Assembly: GCA_947068385.1 (NCBI GenBank)
Contig: CAMTBF010000144.1
Coordinates: forward strand, 1-8,073
Reading direction: 5' to 3'
Length of the DNA stretch: 8,073 nucleotides
DNA from: an uncultured Lachnospiraceae bacterium
Lineage (GTDB): Bacteria; Bacillota; Clostridia; Lachnospirales; Lachnospiraceae
In this document: positions 1-7,760 of the stretch, in pieces
Layout: the number at the start of each line of letters is the position of its first letter
Numbering within the stretch: the first letter of the stretch is position 1
Notes under the pieces: model-generated
The model's database searches: none
What the model was told of the DNA's origin: nothing
Seen by the model: only the letters and a program-made list of their open reading frames with translations
Made by a program: the position numbers and the translations under genes

Positions 1-71
1 AAATGTCGGACATCTATAAAAAAGAGAAAAATGCCAATTAGGACTTGACACATACCCGGCGACAAAGAAAG

Positions 72-100
72 TTGACAAACCATCGACGGAAACGTACAAT
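72..100 (+). promoter_or_regulatory. Sigma-A type promoter of the kinase/HD-GYP operon
   Basis: A perfect -35 hexamer TTGACA lies at 72-77 and a -10 hexamer TACAAT at 95-100, separated by exactly 17 nt. This is the optimal spacing for a housekeeping (sigma-A) promoter. The predicted transcript start is near 107, giving a leader of about 45 nt to the ATG at 152. A second TTGACA at 45-50 has no acceptable -10 at the right distance. The -10 region sits in a small tandem duplication (ACAATAT twice, 97-110), which gives a second TACAAT at 102-107 whose spacing is too long for the same -35. Confidence 0.75.
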
Positions 101-138
101 ATACAATATAAGGAAAGAATCGGCAAAGGCCTTGTGAA

Positions 139-144
139 AAGGAG
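139..144 (+). promoter_or_regulatory. Ribosome binding site that decides the kinase start
   Basis: AAGGAG at 139-144 lies 7 nt before the ATG at 152, an ideal spacing. An in-frame GTG at 134 would place this Shine-Dalgarno motif inside the coding sequence, and that GTG has only a weak AAAGG-like motif immediately before it. The ATG at 146 is too close to the motif. The ATG at 152 is therefore preferred. Confidence 0.7.
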
Positions 145-151
145 TATGGGG

Positions 152-2056
152 ATGGATACAGGGAAGAAAATCGGCGCAGACGCCCAAAAAGGATATCTAA
201 TCGTAGAATCAGGCCCGGACAGGCCCTTCCGGATTCTGTATGCGGACCAGGCCGCCTGCGACCTGATCGGCATATCCGCGGCCGAGCTGCTGGGCACCCC
301 GGCCCCGAAACCAGCCCCATCCTATCTGGACAGCGCTCCGGTAGCGCTGGACGCGGATCATATGCTGTGGATCCTGGGCAGCAGGGACAGCCGCTTGAAG
401 AGCGAGGCCGAGCTGCTGCAGATGAACCAGCAGCTGGAGGAAGCCCTGAGCGCCGCGGAGGCGGCGAACCAGGCCAAGAGCGTCTTCCTGTCCAATATGT
501 CCCACGACATCCGCACGCCCATGAACGCCATCGCCGGCATGACCTCCATCGCCCTGTCCCACATCGATGAGAAGGCCCGGGTGCAGGACTGCCTCCGCAA
601 GATACAGACCGCCTCCTCCCACCTCATGAGCCTGGTGAACGACGTGCTGGACATCTCCCGAATCGACAGCGGGCGGATGAGCCTGAACGACGAGCTCTTC
701 TCCCTGGCCGACCTGATCCATGACGTGGCCGTCATCGTGCGCCCCCAGGCGGCCCAGAAGGGCCATGCCCTGAAGCTGGACATCGGCCTGATCCGGGAGG
801 AGAACCTGTGCGGCGATTCCCTGCGGCTGCGCCAGATCCTGGTCAACATCATCGGGAACGCCATCAAATATACCCCGGACGGAGGCGAGATCCTGGTCTC
901 CATCTCCCAGTACGCCGCCCCCGACCCTGCCGGGGAGAAGGGGGAGGGCCTGTGGCTGGACTTCGTCTGCCAGGACAATGGGCTGGGCATGAGCCAGGAG
1001 TTCCTTGGCCGCATCTTCCTGCCCTTTGAGCGGGCCAACAATTCCACCATGAGCAAGATCGAGGGCACGGGCTTAGGGATGTCCATCGTGAAGAGCCTGA
1101 TAGACCGCATGGGCGGCCGGATACAGGTGGAGAGCCAGGAGGGCGTGGGCAGCCGCTTCCGGGTGCAGCTCCCCCTGACCCCCATGCCCCAGTCCAGGAG
1201 CTCCTATGAAAGGCTGAAGGGGAAGACCGTGCTCATAGCCGAAGGCCTGGACAGCCGGGCCGAAAGGCTGGCGGCATGCCTGGAGGGCGAGGGCATCCTT
1301 TTCACCCGGGTGAGGAGCGCCCTGGATGCCGTAGCCTGCCTGACCCAGGCCCAGAGCGAGGGCCGCATGCCCTGTGCCCTGTTCCTGGGACAGGAGCTGG
1401 AGGATATGCCCGTGCTGAACCTGGCCTCCCATGTGCGGCAGGCCGCAGGCCCGGACTTCCCCATCCTGCTCATATCCGAAGCCGACTGGGCGCAGCTGGA
1501 ATACCGCGCCACCCGGGCAGGCGTCAGCGCCTTCGTGCCCTGCCCGCTGTTCAAAAGCAGGCTGCTGGACACGCTGGCAAAGCTGACGGAGAGCGGCAAT
1601 GAGCATGAGGACGACTCCGCCGCCGATTCTGCGGACTACAGCCGCCGTCATGTGCTGCTGGTGGAGGACAATGAGCTGAACCAGGAAATCGCCCTGGAGA
1701 TGCTCTCCTGCAACGGGGTGCACGCGGAGGTGGCGGACAACGGGGCCATGGCCCTGGAAAAGTTCCAGGCCTCCCCGGAGGGCTATTATGACCTGATCTT
1801 CATGGATGTCCAGATGCCGGTGATGAACGGATACGAGGCCACCATGCATATCCGCACCCTGCCCAGGGCGGACGCGGAGAAGGTCTGGATCGTGGCGATG
1901 ACCGCCAACGCTTTCGTGGAGGACATCCGCACCGCCAGGGAGGCCGGCATGAACGAGCATCTGGCCAAGCCCGTGAGCATGGAGCGGCTGCAGGAGATCC
2001 TGCACCGGCAGCTGAAGGAAACGGATGAAAATCATTCCATGGAAGAAAAGGGTTAA
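152..2056 (+). CDS. Soluble hybrid sensor histidine kinase with two receiver domains
   Basis: About 634 aa, with no membrane segment or signal peptide, so it is a cytoplasmic sensor. Domains in order: a short PAS-like input (about 10-80), a coiled-coil linker (about 82-110), HisKA with the phospho-accepting histidine in SHDIRTP (His118), and HATPase_c with the N box (NIIGNAIKY, Asn236), DNGLGM (Asp275) and GTGLGM (from 305). A first receiver (about 358-479) is degenerate: the acidic pair reads AE, the beta-3 aspartate is replaced in ALFLGQ, and the beta-5 lysine is replaced in VPCPLF. A second receiver (about 500-621) is intact, with the acidic pair in VEDNE, phospho-acceptor Asp552 in FMDVQMP, Thr584 and Lys606 in AKPVS. 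Phosphate probably passes from His118 to Asp552. There is no DNA-binding output domain. The HD-GYP gene begins 3 nt after its stop and is the likely partner. The input ligand is unknown. An alternative GTG start at 134 would add 6 residues. Confidence 0.93.
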   Translation: MDTGKKIGADAQKGYLIVESGPDRPFRILYADQAACDLIGISAAELLGTPAPKPAPSYLDSAPVALDADHMLWILGSRDSRLKSEAELLQMNQQLEEALSAAEAANQAKSVFLSNMSHDIRTPMNAIAGMTSIALSHIDEKARVQDCLRKIQTASSHLMSLVNDVLDISRIDSGRMSLNDELFSLADLIHDVAVIVRPQAAQKGHALKLDIGLIREENLCGDSLRLRQILVNIIGNAIKYTPDGGEILVSISQYAAPDPAGEKGEGLWLDFVCQDNGLGMSQEFLGRIFLPFERANNSTMSKIEGTGLGMSIVKSLIDRMGGRIQVESQEGVGSRFRVQLPLTPMPQSRSSYERLKGKTVLIAEGLDSRAERLAACLEGEGILFTRVRSALDAVACLTQAQSEGRMPCALFLGQELEDMPVLNLASHVRQAAGPDFPILLISEADWAQLEYRATRAGVSAFVPCPLFKSRLLDTLAKLTESGNEHEDDSAADSADYSRRHVLLVEDNELNQEIALEMLSCNGVHAEVADNGAMALEKFQASPEGYYDLIFMDVQMPVMNGYEATMHIRTLPRADAEKVWIVAMTANAFVEDIRTAREAGMNEHLAKPVSMERLQEILHRQLKETDENHSMEEKG

Positions 2057-2059
2057 GCC

Positions 2060-3919
2060 ATGCAGCCATATCAGGAAGAATATATCGCAAACTTAAAAGA
2101 GATCTCCCGGCTTTCCGTGGAGAGGAACCAGGACGCGCCGGACTTTGAGGCCTATCTGGACGGACAGCGGCAGCGCCGGGACAGGATGGAGCAAATCGTG
2201 GCCCGGAACATGAGCCTCCTGCGGGAGAATCTGTTCCCCCTGCTGGACCGCCTGTTCGAGGCGGACGATGGGCAGCTTCGGGAGCTGGAGGAATTCGCGG
2301 GGGCCCTGTTCGACGGCCGCAGCGAGCTGGACACGGGGCTGTTCCGCCAGATCTACCGGGCGCTGCTGAGCAGGTCCAGGCTCAGGAAGAGCCGGGACGA
2401 CATGATTCGCCAGCTATACTGGCTGGGCATGGGCTACAACTGCCTTAGCACCAAGCTCATGGGGCTGGAGAGCGCCGCGGACGGCTACACCTCCCGGATG
2501 CGCCTGTGCTTCATGGAGGCCGCCGCCTATCTGAAGTATTTCGATGAGATAGAGGACAGCGGGACGAAGGGGTACATCCTGCGCTCCAGGGCCAACGTGG
2601 CCTTAGGGCAGTTCAAGTCCCCCAGCGAGAAGATCCAGCTGGTGAAATACACCCTGAAGATCATGCAGGACAAGGAGTATCAGGAGAAGGCTCCCGAGCT
2701 GCCCTGGAACCGGTATATCTACATGACCCATCTGCAGATGGTGGCCAGCCTCTCCCGCAGCAGGGAGAAGGCCATGACCCCCCAGGACATCGCCGATGTG
2801 ATGGAATCGGTCTACATCGTCTACCAGACACAGATGGCCCAGGCCCGGGAGCGGGGGGAGCAGCCCTCTGCCAGGATCTCCTTTTCCTATGATTCCATCA
2901 ACTATTACTGCGGCCTGGATTCGCTGGACGGCCTGCTGGGCAAGATGGAGCTTCTCATGGACCAGGCGGATGACACAGACCACTCCGCGGAGGGTATCTA
3001 TGCCATGATATCCCTTCCCGCGTTCTACTGCAATTTCCTGCAGGAGAATCCGGAGAAGGTCCCGAAGCGCAGGGAATACCTGGACAGCCTTTACCGGCGC
3101 GCCACCGACTATGCGGAGCGCTTTCCCCAGCCTGCGGAGAACGAAACCCTGTTCTTTGCCCTGCGGCAGATGACGATCGGGTTCGTGGAGACCGAAAGCG
3201 GCATCTCCTACGGCGATCTCCTGCGCAGGCTCCTGGTGCGTTTCGTGCCGGAGATCTATGTCCATTCCCATACCGTGGGCAGGACCGCCGCCGCTTTCTG
3301 CCGAATTCTCCTGGAGGAGGAGCCGGGCTTTTTCGACGACATGGATGCCATCCGTGAAATAGCGGATTCCCGTCAGAAGAAGGACGCCGTGCTGGATTAC
3401 GCCATGAAAGCCGGCCTGTTCCACGACACGGGCAAGATCAGCTTCCCCAATCTGTATTCCCAGACGGCCAGACAATGGTTCGAGGAGGAATACGAGCTGG
3501 CCGGGCTGCACACCCAGATAGGGGAGGACCGCCTGTCCAGGCAGCCCTCCACCCGTCCCTTCGCCCCCGTGGCCCTGGGACATCACGCCTGGTATGACGG
3601 CTCCGGGGGATACCCGGAATCCTATGTCCGGCTGGAATGCCCCTGCAGGCAGATGGTGGACGTCATCGGGCTCATGGACTGGCTGGACAATGTGACCTAT
3701 TCCACCCATCTGTACACCGGCATGAAAAAGACCTTCCCGGAAGCCGTCCAGGAAGCCATCCGGCTGGGCGGGAAGCGGTTCTCCCCTCTGCTCACCGGGC
3801 GGCTGGAGGATCCGGCGGTGGAGCGGAAGCTGGCGGAAGCCCTGGAAGACAGCCGCCGGGAAGCCTATCGGCAGCTGTACGAGGCGGCTGACGAGAGGCA
3901 GGCCTCCGCCCTGCGATGA
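2060..3919 (+). CDS. HD-GYP-type phosphohydrolase with long helical N-terminus
   Basis: 619 aa, soluble. The C-terminal part (about 380-580) is an HD-GYP-like metal phosphohydrolase: His404 in SHTVGR, the HD pair His455-Asp456 with Lys459 in HDTGK, His484 in LHTQIG, the double His508-His509, a DGSGGYP loop (513-519), and Asp540/Asp543 in LMDWLD. Proteins of this family typically hydrolyse cyclic-di-GMP or related dinucleotides, but the substrate here is not proven. The signature differs from the textbook HHExxDGxGYP: Glu is replaced by Ala510 and the GYP loop has one extra Gly. The first 380 residues or so are helical and charged with aromatic-rich repeats, perhaps TPR-like, and match no domain I can name; there is no receiver domain. 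The ATG at 2060 is 3 nt after the kinase stop, with AAAGGG about 7 nt upstream, so translational coupling is likely. It probably provides the output for the kinase. Confidence 0.88.
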   Translation: MQPYQEEYIANLKEISRLSVERNQDAPDFEAYLDGQRQRRDRMEQIVARNMSLLRENLFPLLDRLFEADDGQLRELEEFAGALFDGRSELDTGLFRQIYRALLSRSRLRKSRDDMIRQLYWLGMGYNCLSTKLMGLESAADGYTSRMRLCFMEAAAYLKYFDEIEDSGTKGYILRSRANVALGQFKSPSEKIQLVKYTLKIMQDKEYQEKAPELPWNRYIYMTHLQMVASLSRSREKAMTPQDIADVMESVYIVYQTQMAQARERGEQPSARISFSYDSINYYCGLDSLDGLLGKMELLMDQADDTDHSAEGIYAMISLPAFYCNFLQENPEKVPKRREYLDSLYRRATDYAERFPQPAENETLFFALRQMTIGFVETESGISYGDLLRRLLVRFVPEIYVHSHTVGRTAAAFCRILLEEEPGFFDDMDAIREIADSRQKKDAVLDYAMKAGLFHDTGKISFPNLYSQTARQWFEEEYELAGLHTQIGEDRLSRQPSTRPFAPVALGHHAWYDGSGGYPESYVRLECPCRQMVDVIGLMDWLDNVTYSTHLYTGMKKTFPEAVQEAIRLGGKRFSPLLTGRLEDPAVERKLAEALEDSRREAYRQLYEAADERQASALR

Positions 3920-3970
3920 ACCAGGCCCCTGTCAGGCTCCCCGCCATTTTGTTCAGGATTTCGGGTAGCC
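3920..3970. other. Convergent intergenic gap without clear terminator
   Basis: 51 nt separate the stop codons of the plus-strand HD-GYP gene and the minus-strand DUF308 gene. I see no GC-rich hairpin followed by a T-run on either strand. Only weak imperfect pairings exist, such as GGATT/AATCC arms that reach into the DUF308 coding end. Transcripts of the two operons may overlap here or be ended by another mechanism. Confidence 0.5.
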
Positions 3971-4519
3971 CTATCTGGAATCCCGCCTGCCCAGCGCCGC
4001 CGCGATGCTGTCGATTCCTAGCAGGATCAGGTACACGGCCACCACGTATCCCATGAACCGCATGGTCATGAAGGTGAGCAGGGGGTTGAAGAACATCAAA
4101 AAGCCCAGCACCAGTCCGGCAATGTTCACAGCCAGCGAAAAATAGTAGAAAAATCTCCGCCCTGTCATGCGCATTATGTACCCATGGCTCAGCCTGGAGA
4201 TGCAGTGGGCTATGAACCAGATGGGGAACAGCAGGGACATGATCCACTTGCCCGCGCCCGGGTAGAGCAGGAGCATGCAGCCGCACATCACGCTCAGGAT
4301 GCCGGAAATCAGGGATATGATAGGCCCCAGGCCGGTGTATTTTTCCAGCCGGATGAAGATCAGGATGTCCTCCACTCCCGTGATGACCGCGATGAGGCCG
4401 TAAACTACCACGATGCCTGTCAGCAGGCTGCCGGGGCGCAGGAAGGTGAAGAGGCCCAGCAATATCAGCAGCGCCCCCACGGCCAGCTCCATCCATACGA
4501 ATCCGGAATATTTCTTCAT
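3971..4519 (-). CDS. DUF308/HdeD-family membrane protein
   Basis: 182 aa, almost entirely hydrophobic, with about six membrane segments arranged as three repeats of a two-helix unit (about 11-52, 67-110 and 128-174). Each unit has a glycine-rich first helix ending in an F/L-x-P turn (FLRPG, LLYPG, FFNPL), then a second helix. This is the pattern of DUF308, the family of enterobacterial HdeD (acid-resistance membrane protein) and of many uncharacterised Firmicutes proteins. Its molecular function is not established, and a membrane stress role is inference. It is the last gene of the operon. Its ATG overlaps the ftsH stop by 4 nt (ATGA), so it is probably translated by coupling; an AAAGGA motif lies about 12 nt upstream. 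Length is normal for the family. The C-terminus is a short basic tail (GRRDSR). Confidence 0.8.
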   Translation of the reverse strand: MKKYSGFVWMELAVGALLILLGLFTFLRPGSLLTGIVVVYGLIAVITGVEDILIFIRLEKYTGLGPIISLISGILSVMCGCMLLLYPGAGKWIMSLLFPIWFIAHCISRLSHGYIMRMTGRRFFYYFSLAVNIAGLVLGFLMFFNPLLTFMTMRFMGYVVAVYLILLGIDSIAAALGRRDSR

Positions 4520-6459
4520 TTGTCAGCACCGTCCTTTCCCTGATAAGCCGCCCCTGTGCTTCCGCTCCCTTTCCTGTCAGGCGCGTCCATCCCGTCTGCT
4601 CCGCGGCCAGGCTCGCCAATATCCGTCTGCTCCGGTGTTCCGCTCCCTTTCCGTCCCAGGATGTCCATGAACTCCTCCCCGGTGATGGTCTCCTTCTCAT
4701 AGAGGAAGGCTGCTAATTCGTCTAGTTTTGCTCGGTTTTCCAATAATATCTTTCTGGCCTTCTCATGCTGGCTTTTCACCAGCTCCACCACCTGTCTGTC
4801 GATGTCCTTCTGGGTGTCCGCGGAGCAGGTAAGCGACGTGTCCCCGCCCAGGTACTGGTTGGTGACGGTCTCCATGGCCACCATGTCGAACTTCTCGCTC
4901 ATGCCGTAGCGGGTGATCATGGCCCGGGCCAGCTTGGTGGCCTGCTCGATGTCGTTGGAGGCCCCGGTGGTGATCTCCCCAAAGACGATCTCCTCCGCGG
5001 CGCGGCCTCCGGTGAAGGTGGCTATCTTGTTCTCTATCTCCTGCTTGGTCATGAGCACCTTGTCGTTTTGCTCCACCTGCATGGTGTAGCCCAGGGCGCC
5101 GGATGTCCGGGGGATGATGGTGATTTTCTGCACCGGGGCGGAGTGGCTTTGCATGGCCGCCACCAGAGCGTGGCCGATTTCGTGGTAGGCCACCACCTTT
5201 TTCTCCCCGTCGGAGAGGATGGCGTTCTTCTTCTGGTATCCGGCGATGACTACTTCTATGCTCTCCTCCAGGTCGGCCTGGCAGACTACGGAGCGGTCGT
5301 CACGCACGGCGCGCAGTGCCGCTTCATTGACGATGTTGGCCAGCTCGGCTCCAGAGGTGCCGGAGGCCATGCGGGCTATGGTGTGGAAGTCCACGTCATC
5401 GGCCAGTTTTATTTTCCTGGCGTGGACCTTCAGGATGGCCTCCCGGCCCGCCAGGTCAGGCAGCTCTACGGGCACCCGCCTGTCGAAGCGCCCGGGCCTG
5501 GTGAGGGCGGGATCCAGGGATTCCGGGCGGTTGGTGGCTGCCAGGATGATGACGCCGTTGTTGCCCTCGAAGCCGTCCATCTCCGTGAGGAGCTGGTTCA
5601 GGGTCTGCTCGCGCTCATCGTTGCCGCCAATCTGGCCGTCCCGCTTTTTGCCGATGGCGTCTATCTCATCGATGAAGACGATGCAGGGGGCCTTCTCCTT
5701 GGCCTGCTTGAAGAGGTCGCGGACCTTGGAGGCACCCATGCCCACGAACATTTCCACGAATTCGGAGCCGGACATGGAGAAGAAGGGGACGCTGGCCTCC
5801 CCGGCCACGGCCTTGGCCAGCATGGTCTTGCCGGTGCCGGGAGGGCCTACGAGCAGCAGGCCTTTGGGCATGGAGGCGCCTACGTCCGTGTATTTCTGGG
5901 GGTTGTGCAGGTAGTCCACGATTTCCGCCAGGCTCTCCTTGGCCTCGTCCTCCCCGGCCACGTCGTCGAAGTGGATGCCCTCGGTGGACTGGACGTAGAC
6001 CTTGGCGTTGCTCTTGCCCATGCCGAACATCATGGCGTTGGGGCCTCCGGCCTTCTCCGTCAGCTTCCGGCTCAGGTACTGGCCTAGCAGGATGAAGATC
6101 AGCATGGGCAGCACGGCGGAGAGGAAGATGCTCAGCAGCGGCGAGGTGGGCCGCTCGATGTCCTTGGCAAAGACGGCCCCGGCATCGTAGAGCCTCTGGG
6201 TCAGGTCGGGGTCGTACATGATGCCCGTGCTGTAGACCTGGGTGTTCTCCTTGTCCGTGAAGATGATTTCGGAGCTGTCCATCTGGACTCTGCCGATGGC
6301 CTTTTCCTCCGTCATCTTCATGAAGGTGCCGTAGTCCACCTCCATGATCTGTCCCTGCATCAGCAGAGGGGAGACCAGCATATTGAAGAGGAAGATGACG
6401 AGAAGCGCGATTCCATAGTAATAGATCAACGGTTTTTTGGGGGATTTTACTTCTTTCAT
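4516..6459 (-). CDS. ftsH: ATP-dependent membrane zinc metalloprotease FtsH
   Basis: 647 aa, the usual length for the family. It degrades misfolded or regulated membrane and cytosolic proteins as a membrane-anchored hexamer. Two membrane segments (about 11-34 and 106-127) flank an extracytoplasmic domain. The AAA+ module shows Walker A GPPGTGKT (205-212), the pore motif FVG (238-240), Walker B VFIDEID (261-267) and a second region of homology with arginine fingers Arg321 and Arg324. The protease module has the zinc motif HEIGH (426-430) and the third zinc ligand Asp503 in SNDIEQ. All catalytic residues are present. The common HEAGH is HEIGH here. The last 45 residues are a Gly/Asp/Pro-rich, repetitive tail (RKGSG twice). 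AAAGGAG lies 6 nt before the ATG. It is third in a marR-TSUP-ftsH-DUF308 operon; housekeeping clostridial ftsH usually sits near tilS/hpt, so this may be an additional copy. Confidence 0.95.
   Translation of the reverse strand: MKEVKSPKKPLIYYYGIALLVIFLFNMLVSPLLMQGQIMEVDYGTFMKMTEEKAIGRVQMDSSEIIFTDKENTQVYSTGIMYDPDLTQRLYDAGAVFAKDIERPTSPLLSIFLSAVLPMLIFILLGQYLSRKLTEKAGGPNAMMFGMGKSNAKVYVQSTEGIHFDDVAGEDEAKESLAEIVDYLHNPQKYTDVGASMPKGLLLVGPPGTGKTMLAKAVAGEASVPFFSMSGSEFVEMFVGMGASKVRDLFKQAKEKAPCIVFIDEIDAIGKKRDGQIGGNDEREQTLNQLLTEMDGFEGNNGVIILAATNRPESLDPALTRPGRFDRRVPVELPDLAGREAILKVHARKIKLADDVDFHTIARMASGTSGAELANIVNEAALRAVRDDRSVVCQADLEESIEVVIAGYQKKNAILSDGEKKVVAYHEIGHALVAAMQSHSAPVQKITIIPRTSGALGYTMQVEQNDKVLMTKQEIENKIATFTGGRAAEEIVFGEITTGASNDIEQATKLARAMITRYGMSEKFDMVAMETVTNQYLGGDTSLTCSADTQKDIDRQVVELVKSQHEKARKILLENRAKLDELAAFLYEKETITGEEFMDILGRKGSGTPEQTDIGEPGRGADGMDAPDRKGSGSTGAAYQGKDGADK
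4560..4652. repeat. Short direct repeats in the ftsH tail region
   Basis: The 15-mer TTCCGCTCCCTTTCC occurs exactly at 4560-4574 and 4638-4652. The copies are 78 bp apart (26 codons, in frame) and encode the two RKGSG motifs of the FtsH tail. A second pair, CCGTCTGCTCCG at 4592-4603 and 4623-4634, is offset by 31 bp and so is out of frame. This suggests that the disordered C-terminal tail grew by slippage or small duplications. Confidence 0.7.
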
Positions 6460-6465
6460 AGGGGA

Positions 6466-6472
6466 CTCCTTT
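6466..6472 (-). promoter_or_regulatory. Ribosome binding site of ftsH
   Basis: On the minus strand AAAGGAG lies 6 nt before the ftsH ATG (6459-6457), within the 20-nt gap after the TSUP gene stop. No promoter fits in this gap, so ftsH is read from the operon transcript. Confidence 0.65.
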
Positions 6473-6479
6473 CTTTTGT

Positions 6480-7256
6480 CTATTTTAGGAACGTGAACAG
6501 CATGATTACTATGCCCAATACCACGAGAACGATTCCTGTGGCCCGGTTCAATGTCCTGGGCTCGGCCTTATTGGCGAAGACAGCCGCTATCCTGGCCCAC
6601 AGGAAGGTGAACAGGACACACAGCCCCCAGATCCGCCAGTCCGGCAGGCTGCCGATGGCAAAGTGGGACACGGCCCCAGTGAGGGCGGTGAAGGTCATGA
6701 TGAACACGCTTGTCCCAACGGCGGTCTTCAGCTCATAGCCCAGCACTGAGGTGAGGATCAGGAGCATCATCATGCCGCCTCCCGCACCTATGAAGCCGCA
6801 GATGAAGCCGATCAGCACGCCGCATACCAGGGACTGGACTGTGCGCTTTTTCGCGGATACGCCCCCCATGGACTCCTTCGTGGTCATCACAGGCTTCACG
6901 ATGAACTTGATGCCCAGGAGGAAGGTCATGAACACGGAGAACGTGCCCATGGTGGCAGGCTTCACCAGGCTGGCCACATAGCTGCCCACCACGGTGAAGG
7001 CCAGGACGCTGGCCATCATGATCAGGCCGTTTTTGATGTCCAGGTTCTTGTTCTTCCCGTAGGTGTAGGCGGACACGGCGCTGGCCAGCACGTCCGAGGA
7101 CAATGCGATGCCCACCGCCATATAGGGATCCATGTCCAGGAAGGTGATGAGCATGGGGCTGATCACCGCCGCGGCGCTCATTCCCGCGAAGCCTGTGCCC
7201 AGCCCGGCCCCCATGCCGGCAAAAAAGGTGACTGCAAGTGTCAATATCCATTCCAT
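6480..7256 (-). CDS. TSUP-family (TauE/SafE) membrane transporter
   Basis: 258 aa with about 7-8 hydrophobic segments and an internal repeat. The family's glycine-rich signature appears in both halves: GLGTGFAGMSAAAVISPML (18-36) and the better-conserved FIGAGGGMMMLLILTSVLG (155-173), followed by KTAVGTSVFIM. TSUP members (Pfam TauE/SafE) move sulfite, sulfonates, sulfoacetate, other organic anions or sulfur compounds across the cytoplasmic membrane; the substrate here cannot be read from sequence. In the first motif the usual GGG is altered to GTG. The ATG at 7256 begins 1 nt after the marR stop (TGA-T-ATG). An AAAGGA motif inside the marR end is about 11 nt upstream, so translation is probably coupled to marR. 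Placement directly behind the regulator suggests it is the main regulated target. Confidence 0.9.
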   Translation of the reverse strand: MEWILTLAVTFFAGMGAGLGTGFAGMSAAAVISPMLITFLDMDPYMAVGIALSSDVLASAVSAYTYGKNKNLDIKNGLIMMASVLAFTVVGSYVASLVKPATMGTFSVFMTFLLGIKFIVKPVMTTKESMGGVSAKKRTVQSLVCGVLIGFICGFIGAGGGMMMLLILTSVLGYELKTAVGTSVFIMTFTALTGAVSHFAIGSLPDWRIWGLCVLFTFLWARIAAVFANKAEPRTLNRATGIVLVVLGIVIMLFTFLK

Positions 7257-7257
7257 A

Positions 7258-7698
7258 TCATTCGCTTCCTTTCAGGATTTGATTCAGATTGTGCTCCACC
7301 ATCTCCATCACCCGGTGGAAGTTCTCCCGGGAGGCGGCGTCCACATCCCGGAAAATCGCTTCGTAAAAGCCGCTCTGGAGCTCCCGTCCTTTTTGGACCA
7401 CGGGCCGGGCCTTTTCGGTACACACGAGGACTGTCTTGCGCCTGTCCCCGGGGAAGTCCTGCCTGTCCAGGTATCCCTCCTGCACCAGGCGCTCCACGTT
7501 CACGGACACCAGGTTCGCTTTCAGCCCCCGCAGCTCCACGATGTCCTTGGCCGTGTTGTGGTCCGGATTGTTGGCCAGAAACATCAGTATGTCGAAAGCG
7601 GTCTGGGGCATGCGCAGCTCCCGGCATAGCGACCTGCAATGGATGCAGTAGGCCTGGAACAAATGGTGGGCAAATTCTATGCTTGGCTTTTTTACCAT
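7258..7698 (-). CDS. MarR-family transcriptional regulator with cysteine cluster
   Basis: 146 aa, normal MarR length. It has a winged helix-turn-helix core: helices from about 32 to 75 including the recognition region (about 59-75), then a beta-hairpin wing DFPGDRRKT (81-89), with N- and C-terminal helices for dimerisation. MarR proteins are dimeric repressors released by small ligands or thiol oxidation. The first helix carries Cys18, Cys21 and Cys25 (YCIHCRSLC), and Cys93 lies after the wing, so redox, electrophile or metal sensing is possible (inference). The start chosen is ATG 7698, preceded by a perfect AAGGAGGTG. A longer frame from 7758 would start inside the promoter -10 region and is rejected. 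It is the first gene of a four-gene operon and very likely controls its own promoter, which overlaps palindromes at 7733-7760. Confidence 0.9.
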   Translation of the reverse strand: MVKKPSIEFAHHLFQAYCIHCRSLCRELRMPQTAFDILMFLANNPDHNTAKDIVELRGLKANLVSVNVERLVQEGYLDRQDFPGDRRKTVLVCTEKARPVVQKGRELQSGFYEAIFRDVDAASRENFHRVMEMVEHNLNQILKGSE

Positions 7699-7701
7699 GG
7701 G

Positions 7702-7710
7702 CACCTCCTT
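7702..7710 (-). promoter_or_regulatory. Strong ribosome binding site of marR
   Basis: On the minus strand AAGGAGGTG (complement of CACCTCCTT) ends 3 nt before the ATG at 7698, with the AGGAGG core 5 nt away. It is a near-perfect complement of the 16S rRNA 3' end. It fixes the marR start at 7698 rather than the in-frame ATG at 7758. Confidence 0.85.
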
Positions 7711-7732
7711 GTGGGACTCTTCATTTTTGGAT

Positions 7733-7760
7733 AGTTCAATTTTGAAGTATATTAACATAT
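7733..7760. promoter_or_regulatory. Candidate MarR operators
   Basis: Two adjoining dyads overlap the operon promoter. Site 1 is AGTTCAA-TT-TTGAAGT (7733-7748), 7-bp arms with one mismatch and a perfect TTCAA/TTGAA core, covering the expected transcript start. Site 2 is GTATATTAACATAT (7747-7760), imperfect with 10 of 14 positions symmetric, covering the -10 box. AT-rich dyads of this size and position are typical of autorepressing MarR proteins. Binding is inferred, not shown. Confidence 0.5.

Noticed and set aside
3..13. ATGTC-G-GACAT palindrome near the left edge as an operator or terminator
   Set aside because: The 1-nt loop rules out a hairpin terminator, and a single 11-bp dyad upstream of the promoter is too little evidence for an operator. 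A similar but degraded string near 7803 is probably chance.
134..151. GTG start for the kinase at 134
   Set aside because: The only good Shine-Dalgarno motif (139-144) would fall inside the gene; it is ideally placed for the ATG at 152.
1073..2035. Minus-strand open frame of 320 codons opposite the kinase gene
   Set aside because: Antisense shadow of the receiver domains; His/Gly-rich with no recognisable motif.
2603..3709. Minus-strand open frame of 368 codons opposite the HD-GYP gene
   Set aside because: Antisense shadow of the HD-GYP coding sequence; composition is unnatural and no domain is recognisable.
3792..4700. Minus-strand open frame of 302 codons overlapping DUF308 and the ftsH tail in another frame
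   Set aside because: It crosses two real genes on the same strand in a different frame and the protein is Arg/Pro/Gly-rich; the DUF308 and FtsH frames are clearly the real ones.
4765..6087. Long plus-strand open frame of 440 codons opposite ftsH
   Set aside because: It lies entirely antisense to a gene with every FtsH motif, has low-complexity His/Gly/Leu-rich content typical of an antisense shadow in GC-rich DNA, and has no ribosome binding site that stands out.
7699..7758. Longer marR start at 7758 adding 20 residues
   Set aside because: That ATG lies within or upstream of the -10 box, and the perfect AAGGAGGTG sits directly before the ATG at 7698.
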